A stretch of DNA of 49,624 bases from Umezawaea endophytica. Lineage in GTDB: Bacteria > Actinomycetota > Actinomycetes > Mycobacteriales > Pseudonocardiaceae. The position numbers and the translations under genes are program-made. The notes under the pieces were generated by a model. That model worked only from the letters and a program-made list of their open reading frames with translations, ran no database searches and was not told where the DNA came from. Positions 43,352-49,624 of this stretch are shown here, piece by piece. Position 1 is the stretch's first letter, and each line of letters opens with the position of its first letter. Where the stretch lies: NCBI RefSeq assembly GCF_025061645.1, contig NZ_JANYMP010000005.1, forward strand, positions 92,534 through 142,157. The letters run 5' to 3'.

Positions 43352-43463
43352 GATCGCCGAATCGTCGTGCCACCATCGCGTCGGAAACGGTTTCGCGGGG
43401 AAGTGGACGGTTCGCAATGCGGTTCGGCGCTCGACGACCGCGGTCCCGATTACCCTCGGCCGC

Positions 43464-43970
43464 TCAGATCCCGTGGGCGCGGATCATCGGCGCCATCAGC
43501 TCGGCGCGCACCCTCCACATCGGACGGCGGGCCGTGAGGACGGTGGCGAACAGCAGCAGGTTGCCGAGCACGGCGGTCACGACGACCAGCGGCACGCTCT
43601 CGACGACACCGCCCAGCACCGCTCCGCCGACGGCGACGACCGCGGCCACCGCGCACAGCGCCGCCGTGCGCACCGGCTCGTCCCAGCGGAAGCCCCGTCC
43701 GCGCTCGACCTCGGCGATCAGCTCCCCCGCCCGCCGGGCGACGTCCCGGTCGGCGGGGTCCAGCCCGGCCAGCCGGTCCGCCGCCTTCGCGCACTCGACG
43801 AACTGGGCGGCGTTGGCGATCTCCAGGTCACCGTCGCGGGTGACCGACCGGGAGGTGTCCGCGACCGCGAGCAGCGCCGCCGCGAGCCGGTCCGCGTCCA
43901 CCGGCGCCGACTCGGCCCTGGCCACCTCCGCCCAGCGCTCCGCGAGGGTCCACTCGATCCGATTCCGCAC
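43464..43970 (-). CDS. Uncharacterised protein with two C-terminal membrane helices
   Basis: Protein of 168 residues of unknown function. Residues 1-95 are hydrophilic and helical (RIEWTLAERWAEVARAES, AAQFVECAKAADRLAGLDPADRDVARRAGELI). Two adjacent helices follow (TAALCAVAAVVAVGGAVLGG and VPLVVVTAVLGNLLLFATVL), then a basic tail RRPMWRVRAEL. The GTG at 43970 has GGAGG five bases upstream. It is divergent from the next gene across a 36-base gap, so both probably share a regulatory region and function. Confidence 0.7.
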   Translation of the reverse strand: MRNRIEWTLAERWAEVARAESAPVDADRLAAALLAVADTSRSVTRDGDLEIANAAQFVECAKAADRLAGLDPADRDVARRAGELIAEVERGRGFRWDEPVRTAALCAVAAVVAVGGAVLGGVVESVPLVVVTAVLGNLLLFATVLTARRPMWRVRAELMAPMIRAHGI

Positions 43971-44006
43971 GTCTGCCTCCGTTTCCCGTTCCAGGAGAAG
44001 GGTTCC

Positions 44007-44747
44007 ATGAGCGATCCGCTCGCCGCGAACATAGCGGAGGACGAGACCGGGGACCGCCGTCCACCCGTGTCGAACCGCGAACGGGCCCGTCGGTCGACGC
44101 CGCCGGGGTCGCTCTGGTTCGCCGCGACGGCGGCGGCGATCGGCGTCGTGGTGAGCCTCTGCGCGGGCCTGGGGACGATCTACGTCCCGCAGCTCTGGCC
44201 CGCCGCTGCCGGCACCACTCCCCCGCCGCCCGCCCTCTCGTCGACGTGGCCGCTCAGCGGCTCCCCGACGAGGTCGACCACCGCGACGCCCACCGTCCCC
44301 AGTGGACCGCCCACCGGGTTCTACCGCCACACCGGCCCGCAGGGCCTCGTGACCGTGCTGCCGGACTCGTTCGTCCCCGGCAGCGGCAAGGTCAAGGGGA
44401 CGCTGGTGGCGAAGGACCCCGCGGACCCCGACGTCGAGGTGCGCTTCGGCGGTGACCAGCAGGGGCCCGACAGCCTCCTGGAGACGATCACCAGTGCCGC
44501 GAACGCCGAGGCGGCCAGCCCCGAGTACACGCGGGTGGCGCTGACGAGCACCACCCACCAGGGCCTGCCCGCCGTCGAGTGGGAGTTCGTGAAGCCGAAC
44601 GCGAACGGGGCCGTCCGGCACACCCGTGCGCACTACTGGCGGGCGAACGGCGTCGAGTACGTCCTGCTCGTCACGGCGCCGCCCGCCCGCTTCCCCGACG
44701 CCGCGCCGATCCTGGCCGCGATGACCCGCTACAGCGAAACCCCCTGA
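44007..44747 (+). CDS. Uncharacterised membrane-anchored extracytoplasmic protein
   Basis: Protein of 246 residues: a 35-residue basic cytoplasmic tail, one transmembrane helix (LWFAATAAAIGVVVSLCAGLGTI, about 36-60), a Pro/Ser/Thr-rich linker (about 65-105), then a folded external domain with GFYRHTGPQGLVTVLPDSF, TRVALTSTTHQGLPAVEWEF and YVLLVTAPPARFPDAAPILAAM. The domain resembles those following actinobacterial Ser/Thr kinase-type linkers, but no enzyme motif is seen. AGGAGAAG lies upstream of the ATG. First of three rightward genes, 15 bases before the next. Confidence 0.75.
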   Translation: MSDPLAANIAEDETGDRRPPVSNRERARRSTPPGSLWFAATAAAIGVVVSLCAGLGTIYVPQLWPAAAGTTPPPPALSSTWPLSGSPTRSTTATPTVPSGPPTGFYRHTGPQGLVTVLPDSFVPGSGKVKGTLVAKDPADPDVEVRFGGDQQGPDSLLETITSAANAEAASPEYTRVALTSTTHQGLPAVEWEFVKPNANGAVRHTRAHYWRANGVEYVLLVTAPPARFPDAAPILAAMTRYSETP

Positions 44748-44762
44748 GGAGCGTCACCGGAG

Positions 44763-46469
44763 ATGGTCCTGGCCACCACGAGGTGGGCTCGGTTCGCCCC
44801 GCAGCCCGACCGCGCCGATCCCGACCGCCACGAGGCCACGCGCCACCTGTGCGCCGCCGCCCACCTCAGCCGCGACTTCGCGGACGCCGCGCTGCGGGAA
44901 CTGCTGGTGGAGCCGACCCGGCCCGCCGCGCCCGCGCCGGGCGTCGACTCCGCCGCCGTGCTCACCGAGGCGCTGGCCGCCCGGCTGCGCACGGACGTGG
45001 TGGACGTGCTGGTGCTGGTGGTCCTGGTGCTGGCGTTCTCGCTCGTCTTCCCGCTGGCGGCGGTGTGGGGCCTCGTGGCGCTGCTGCTGAGCCTGCCGAA
45101 GCTCATCCGCTCCTGGCGCGACGCGCAGGCCCGGCGCGGTGCCGCCCGCCCGATCCGGCCCGTCCGCACCGTCCTGGTCGTCCTGCTCGTCGTCAGCTCG
45201 ATCGGGTGGGTGATCGACTCGGCGGGTTCCGGCCGCCGCTCGACCGACCTCTCCGGGATCGTGCCCGACACCACGTCCGACAACGTGACCGCCGCCGTGC
45301 TGCTCGCGGTGGCGCTGCTGGTCCTGCTGACCAACCGCCTGCTCATCGCCCACCACGTGACCGACCGCTTCGGTCCGCTCAACCACCGGCCGTCGCGCCC
45401 CGTCGACCGCGCCCTGCTGAGCCTGTCCCCGACGCTGGCCGCGCGCGTCGAGGAGCACCACGGCGCGAACAAGCGCCTCCGCCGCGGGGTGTCCGAAGAG
45501 GATGGACTGGTCCCGCTGCTGGTGCACCGGGGCTACAAGCCGTTCGTCGGCGCGGGCGACATCCACGAACCGTGGACCATCGCCGTGCCGCTGGAGCGCA
45601 AGGCCGACGCCCCGCCCAACGTCGAACCCCTCGACACCGCGATGCTGCTGGACGGCATCACCAGCAAGGTCACCGACCTGCGCGACGCGCCCCTGCTCGC
45701 CCCCAGCGCCCGGCTGGGCTCGCTCGGGGTGGACGACTACGTCGTGGTCGACGCGCAGGGCCTGGTGGACAACCTGTCCAGTCCGCCGTCCGCGCACTAC
45801 CTCAAGGACCCCGGCGTGCCGCCGTACACGCACGTGCCCCGGTCGCACGCGCACGACCTGCGCGACAGCCCGCTCGAGTGGTCCCGCTTCTACCGCCGCT
45901 TCTCGCTGGTGACGTGGGAGCACGACCTCGTGGTCTCGGTCTTCGTGCACGTGGCGATGGACGAGTCGACGCTCTACCTGGAGTGGACCCCCTGCGTGCT
46001 GCGGCCCATCAACGCCGAGCTGATGGCCGTGGACACCGAGCCCGCGTCGCCGTGGGTGCCGGTGGGCCGCGCGCTGAAGGACCTGGTGCTGCTGCCCGCG
46101 AGCGCGCTGTCCCGCGCGTCGCGCCTGGTGATCCGCCCGCGCGCGCTCCGGCCGGACCGCGGCCGGGTGAACCCGGACCGGTACGGCGCGCTGCTGACCC
46201 TGCGCGAGATGGCCGCCGACGTCGAACTCCGCAGCTACTTCCAGCAGGCCGACGTGGAGCGGTACACGCACCTGCTGCGCACCCGCGTGACGCTCGCCGT
46301 CGCGGAGATCCTGCGCACCGCCGGCTACCACACGGCGTCCTTCGACCAGCAGGTCCAGTCGGTCGTCAACACCACCGTCAACACGGTCACCATCGCCGAC
46401 GGCGGCACCGTGACCGGCCACGTGCTGCAAACGGGGTCGCTGAACGGCGACGTCGACATCACCGGCTGA
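44763..46469 (+). CDS. Uncharacterised multi-domain membrane protein with glycine-rich beta-repeat tail
   Basis: Protein of 568 residues belonging to an unnamed actinobacterial family. Residues about 80-115, 136-155 and 175-196 are transmembrane. A soluble region follows with the family-like motif HRGYKPFVGAGD (about 255-266), a WEHDLVVSVFVHVAMDESTLYLEWTPCVL segment and a second hydrophobic stretch. The last 32 residues change character: NTTVNTVTIADGG then VTGHVLQTGSLNGDV, the same type of VxGxVxQxGxIxGDV repeat that tails many actinobacterial STAND/effector-domain proteins. The start ATG lies 15 bases after the previous gene. Function unknown. Confidence 0.8.
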   Translation: MVLATTRWARFAPQPDRADPDRHEATRHLCAAAHLSRDFADAALRELLVEPTRPAAPAPGVDSAAVLTEALAARLRTDVVDVLVLVVLVLAFSLVFPLAAVWGLVALLLSLPKLIRSWRDAQARRGAARPIRPVRTVLVVLLVVSSIGWVIDSAGSGRRSTDLSGIVPDTTSDNVTAAVLLAVALLVLLTNRLLIAHHVTDRFGPLNHRPSRPVDRALLSLSPTLAARVEEHHGANKRLRRGVSEEDGLVPLLVHRGYKPFVGAGDIHEPWTIAVPLERKADAPPNVEPLDTAMLLDGITSKVTDLRDAPLLAPSARLGSLGVDDYVVVDAQGLVDNLSSPPSAHYLKDPGVPPYTHVPRSHAHDLRDSPLEWSRFYRRFSLVTWEHDLVVSVFVHVAMDESTLYLEWTPCVLRPINAELMAVDTEPASPWVPVGRALKDLVLLPASALSRASRLVIRPRALRPDRGRVNPDRYGALLTLREMAADVELRSYFQQADVERYTHLLRTRVTLAVAEILRTAGYHTASFDQQVQSVVNTTVNTVTIADGGTVTGHVLQTGSLNGDVDITG

Positions 46470-46558
46470 ACCGGCTGACGGCGAAGCGACCCGGTTGTGC
46501 CCTCCGCCGGGACGGCGATACGGTCGCCGCGGCGGAACGGGTCGAGAGGACACCACAG

Positions 46559-47011
46559 ATGATCACGGAGCCGACGCTCCTGCGGATCGGCGAGGCCGTG
46601 CAGATCGGCCACGGGGGCGACCGGGAGGCGGCCCGCCTCCTCTTCGCGGAGATCTGGGCCGAAATCGGCGGCGAGCGGGGAGATCCCCTACACGTGTGCA
46701 CGCTCGCCCACTCGATGGCCGACATGCAGGACGACGTGCGCGAGGAACTGGTCTGGGACCTGCGGGCGCTGGCGGTGGTCGACCTGCTGACCGACGAGCG
46801 CGTGGCCGAGGCGGGCGTGCCGCTCACGGTCGCGGGCCTGCGCCCGTCGTTGCACCTGAACCTGAGCGAGTGCTACCGCAAGCTGGGCGATCTCGACCGC
46901 GCTCGCGAGCACCTCGGGCACGCGCGGGCCACGATCGACGCGCTCGGCGACGACGAGTACGGGCGGCTGATCAGGAACGGCCTGGAGCAGGTGGCCGAGG
47001 GCCTGCGCTGA
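46559..47011 (+). CDS. Small TPR-like helical protein
   Basis: Protein of 150 residues. It is wholly helical: GDREAARLLFAEIWAEIG, CTLAHSMADMQDDVREELVWDLRAL and LHLNLSECYRKLGDLDRAREHLGHARATIDALGD, the last matching a tetratricopeptide repeat. Proteins of this length and sequence are common in actinobacteria as unnamed TPR proteins. GAGAGGA lies before the ATG. It is 89 bases behind the membrane protein and probably shares its transcript; a protein-binding partner role is likely but not shown. Confidence 0.8.
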   Translation: MITEPTLLRIGEAVQIGHGGDREAARLLFAEIWAEIGGERGDPLHVCTLAHSMADMQDDVREELVWDLRALAVVDLLTDERVAEAGVPLTVAGLRPSLHLNLSECYRKLGDLDRAREHLGHARATIDALGDDEYGRLIRNGLEQVAEGLR

Positions 47012-47036
47012 CCCGACCGCACTGGCCGCGGGTCGA

Positions 47037-47735
47037 TCAGGAGGCGGCCGTCAGCGGCCGGATGGCGTTGTCGATCTCCAGGTCGATCAGCCGCTGCGCC
47101 TCGATGGTGGCGTTCTCGAACACGCCCGCGAGTTCGAGGCTGACGATCCCGTGCACCCGCGTCCAGATCAGGATCGCCGCGGCGGACGCGGCCGGGGTGG
47201 TCTCGGGCATCCGCTGGGCACCGGCCCACAGGCGCAACTGCCCGTCCAGCGCGCGGTCACCGCTGGTGGTCCCGCCGGGCGCCGCGTTCTGGATGGTCAC
47301 CAGCAGGTCGACGAGCAGGGCCATCCCCTGGTGCAGCGGGGTCCGCTCGTCCCCCTCGGCGAGCACGCCGTCGGTCCGGTCGGCGAACAGCATCCCGTAG
47401 CGCCGTCGGTGTCGGAGCGCCCACTCGCGGTAGGCCGCGACCAGCAGCCCCACCCGCGTGCGCGGTGCCCGCCTGCCCCCTTCGGCGGCCTGGCTCATAG
47501 CCGCCGTCAACTGCTCGTACGACACCGTGATGAGGTGCGCGAGCAGCGCGTCCCGCGAGGTGAAGTAGCGGTACACCGCGGGAGCGGACATCGCCATGCT
47601 CCTGGCCAGTGCCGCGATCGTCAGCGCGTGGACGCCCTCGGCGTCGATGATCGCGAACGACGAGTCCTCGATCTCCTGGAACGTCTGGGCCCGCAGTCGG
47701 TCGCGCCTGCTCAGCGCAGGTGGCTGGTCGGTCAT
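47037..47735 (-). CDS. TetR family transcriptional regulator
   Basis: Regulator of 232 residues. HTH: AIIDAEGVHALTIAALARSMAMSAPAVYRYFTSRDALLAHLI (about 28-70). The C-terminal domain is the TetR_C_33/WHG type: LVAAYREWALRHRRRYGMLFADRT and TRVHGIVSLELAG. It is a close relative of the next TetR protein (same YREWAL, HGLISLELG-type segments), suggesting an old tandem duplication. No palindrome is evident in the 77-base gap upstream. Confidence 0.92.
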   Translation of the reverse strand: MTDQPPALSRRDRLRAQTFQEIEDSSFAIIDAEGVHALTIAALARSMAMSAPAVYRYFTSRDALLAHLITVSYEQLTAAMSQAAEGGRRAPRTRVGLLVAAYREWALRHRRRYGMLFADRTDGVLAEGDERTPLHQGMALLVDLLVTIQNAAPGGTTSGDRALDGQLRLWAGAQRMPETTPAASAAAILIWTRVHGIVSLELAGVFENATIEAQRLIDLEIDNAIRPLTAAS

Positions 47736-47812
47736 CGGCGCATCGTAACGGCCCGTGCGGGCCGGGACAGGTCATTCGACGCGCTACGGCCCGTAGCGCG
47801 TCGACCGGGCAG

Positions 47813-48508
47813 TCACGCCGTGGCGCCGTACCGGTGGCCCACACCGGCCAGCATCGCGTCGACCTCACCCTCGTAGAGCAGCGCCGGATCGATGCCGGTG
47901 GCCGCCAGGTGCTCACCCAGTTCGAGGCTGATCAGCCCGTGCAGCCTGCTCCACCACACCAGCCCGAAGCGCAGCACGTCCACGGGCAGGTCGTGGTGAC
48001 CGCCGCTGTTCCAGCGCAGGATCTGCCGCTCCAACCCGGCGGGCACGGGTGGACCGGACGGCCGCCCGACCTCGGCGACCACCGCGAGCAGCACGGCCAT
48101 GCTCCGCTGCGCGGCGGGCACGATGCGGTCGCCCGCGTGGTCCCGCCCCGAACCGTGGGTGGACCCGTGCGCAAGGCGGTAGGCGTGGGGATGGGCCAGC
48201 GCCCACTCCCGGTAGGCGTTCGCGACCGCGCGAACCCGCGCCACCGGGGACGCCGGTCGACCGGCGGCGGCCTCCAGCGCCTCGGCCAGGTCCAGGTGGA
48301 CGTCGACGGCCAGGTCGGCGAGCAGCGCGTCGCGGCTGTCGAAGTAGCGGTACAGCGCCGCCATCGACATCGCCATGGTCCGCGCTATCGCGTTGAGGGA
48401 CAACGACTCCGAGCCCGACTCCCGCACCTGGTCCATCGCCGCGGCCTTGATCTCCGCCACGGTCCGGCGCCGGATCCTCTCCCGACGGGTCGGCTCCTGC
48501 TCGGCCAT
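47813..48508 (-). CDS. TetR family transcriptional regulator
   Basis: Regulator of 231 residues. HTH: VRESGSESLSLNAIARTMAMSMAALYRYFDSRDALLADL. C-terminal WHG-type domain with VANAYREWALAHPHAYRLAHG and WWSRLHGLISLELGEHL. ATG 48508 has GAGGTGG upstream. Divergent from the epimerase gene with a palindrome over the epimerase promoter, so it probably represses that gene and itself. Confidence 0.92.
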   Translation of the reverse strand: MAEQEPTRRERIRRRTVAEIKAAAMDQVRESGSESLSLNAIARTMAMSMAALYRYFDSRDALLADLAVDVHLDLAEALEAAAGRPASPVARVRAVANAYREWALAHPHAYRLAHGSTHGSGRDHAGDRIVPAAQRSMAVLLAVVAEVGRPSGPPVPAGLERQILRWNSGGHHDLPVDVLRFGLVWWSRLHGLISLELGEHLAATGIDPALLYEGEVDAMLAGVGHRYGATA

Positions 48509-48535
48509 CGCCACCACCTCACTCGACGCAACGGG

Positions 48536-48565
48536 TTGACACACTATGACACATCGCCGCATAGT
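48536..48565 (+). promoter_or_regulatory. Promoter of the epimerase gene with TetR-type operator
   Basis: TTGACA (48536-48541), 18 bases, CATAGT (48560-48565): a good vegetative promoter. A dyad ACTATG-N11-CATAGT (48543-48565) covers the spacer and -10 box, the layout expected for TetR repression. Confidence 0.6.
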
Positions 48566-48654
48566 TACGACCATTAACACCGCGATGCGTGATCGCCCGC
48601 GTCCCCTGGGCGACCGCGACGGCGTCACCCGCTCCCCACCGGAGGAACCCCGGC

Positions 48655-49547
48655 ATGAAGATCACCATCTCCGGCGCGTCCGGCCTCATCGGCGGCAGGC
48701 TCGCCGCCCGCCTCCGGGACCGCGGCGACGAGGTGACGGTGCTCTCCCGCTCCGCGAGCACCGACCTGGCCGCGTGGCGGTGGGACCCGCTCGCCGGACC
48801 CGCGCCGGTCGGCGCGCTGGCCGGTCGGGACGCCGTGGTGCACCTCGCGGGCGAACCCATCGCCCAACGCCTGACCGACGAGGTCAAGGACCGCGTCCGG
48901 CGTTCGCGCGTGGACGGCACCCGCAACCTCGTCGACGGTCTGCGCACCACCCCCGAAGCCGACCGGCCGCGGGTGCTCGTGTCCAGTTCGGGCGTCGCCT
49001 ACTACGGACCGCGCGGCGACGAGGAGATCACCGAGGAGACCCCGCCCGGTGGCACGTTCCTCGCCACCGTCTGCGCCGAGTGGGAGGAGGAAGCCGCCAG
49101 GGCGGCGGAGTTCGGCGTCCGGGTGGTGCGGATGCGCACCGGTGTCGTCCTCGACGCCTCGGGCGGCACGCCAAGTCGCTGCTCGCCACCTACCGGATCG
49201 GCCTGGGCGGGCCGATCGCGGGCGGCGCGTTCACCGTCCCGTGGATCCACGTCGACGACATCGTCGACCTGTACGCCAAGGCGGTCGACGACACGTCGTG
49301 GACCGGCGCCTACAACGGCACCGCGCCCGAACCCGTCACCCAGCGGGAGTTCGCCAAGGCACTCGGCAGGGCCCTGCGCCGCCCGGCCGTCCTGCCGACG
49401 CCGGGGTTCGCGCTCAAGCTGGCGCTCGGCGAGATGGCCGACGTAGTGACCACGGGCCAGCGCGCCGTCCCCCGCCGCGCGCTCGACGGCGGCTACACCT
49501 ACCGGCACCCGCGCCTGGACACCGCGCTGGCCGCCGCGCTGAGCTGA
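48655..49547 (+). pseudogene. TIGR01777-family epimerase (SDR39u/YfcH-like), frameshifted
   Basis: Atypical SDR normally of about 295 residues, related to cell-division inhibitor SulA-type/YfcH epimerases; substrate unknown. It starts MKITISGASGLIGGRLAARL with GGAGGA upstream and runs in one frame to VVLDASGG (about 49167). The rest (KSLLATYRIGLGGPIAGG, PWIHVDDIVDLY, VTTGQRAVPRRAL, HPRLDTALAAAL) continues in another frame to 49547. One base appears to be missing near 49165-49171. Because the frameshift is near a low-quality contig end, it may be a sequencing error and the gene intact in the cell. Confidence 0.85.
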
Positions 49548-49570
49548 ACTCGACCGTCCACTCCGGACCT

Positions 49571-49624
49571 GGCGGGGGGGGGGGCGGGGCCCCGGCCCCC
49601 GCCCCCCCCCCCCGGGGGCGGCGA
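49571..49624. other. G/C homopolymer at the window end, probable assembly artefact
   Basis: Runs of 11 G, then alternating G4/C4 blocks, then 12 C form a near-perfect inverted repeat. Nothing like it occurs elsewhere in the window. Typical of a read or contig end in very GC-rich DNA. Confidence 0.6.

Noticed and set aside
49571-49624. Terminator for the epimerase gene
   Set aside because: Homopolymer character and position at the very end suggest an assembly artefact rather than a biological hairpin.

Overview
This window is high-GC chromosomal DNA from an actinomycete. Densely packed short-gap genes, GTG starts, many leaderless promoters, a large AfsR/SARP-type regulator and many small TetR/XRE/IclR/MerR/LysR regulators point to Pseudonocardiales (Saccharothrix/Lentzea/Actinosynnema-like). 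That placement is inferred from gene style; no rRNA marker is present. I see no tRNA, rRNA, CRISPR array, transposase or phage gene. The last ~55 bases are G/C homopolymer and look like a contig end.

Layout. 0-5.2 kb: a secreted GH2 glycosidase with two arabinose-binding (AbfB) modules, a leucine-rich-repeat-variant protein, a VOC protein and a WYL regulator. 5.3-14 kb: a secreted amidase-domain protein, a TauE/SafE exporter, an SDR-DUF2867 oxidoreductase, a methyltransferase divergent from a TetR gene with twin operators, an AI-2E transporter, an alpha/beta hydrolase, and a MerR regulator divergent from an Old Yellow Enzyme.

14-24.9 kb is the most interesting region: an IclR regulator divergent from a ten-gene, tightly coupled operon. 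The operon encodes a complete OpuC-type quaternary-amine ABC importer (permease, ATPase, permease, binding lipoprotein), then a formaldehyde-activating-enzyme (Fae) family protein, a 3-hydroxyisobutyrate-dehydrogenase-family enzyme, a succinate-semialdehyde-type aldehyde dehydrogenase, and a trio that closely resembles E. coli YgcW (SDR), YgcU (FAD oxidase with HHHG motif) and YgcE (FGGY kinase). This reads as an undescribed catabolic pathway for an imported, probably cationic or zwitterionic, polyol-like compound that may release a small aldehyde.

24.9-32.2 kb: a 1057-residue SARP/NB-ARC/TPR regulator convergent with a DrrAB-like ABC exporter that has four TGAACC-type direct repeats at 10-11 bp spacing upstream; then an NmrA-like/SnoaL-like pair divergent from an XRE/MmyB regulator. 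32-36.3 kb: a small protein of 11-residue repeats, a stand-alone CheB-type methylesterase, a LysR regulator, an SDR and a second XRE/MmyB regulator. 36.3-43.3 kb: a MacAB-like export operon with two FtsX-type permeases, divergent from a NarL-type two-component system. 43.4-47 kb: four uncharacterised genes, three of them membrane proteins, one ending in a glycine-rich beta-repeat tail. 47-49.6 kb: two tandem TetR regulators and a TIGR01777-type epimerase broken by a frameshift near the low-quality end.
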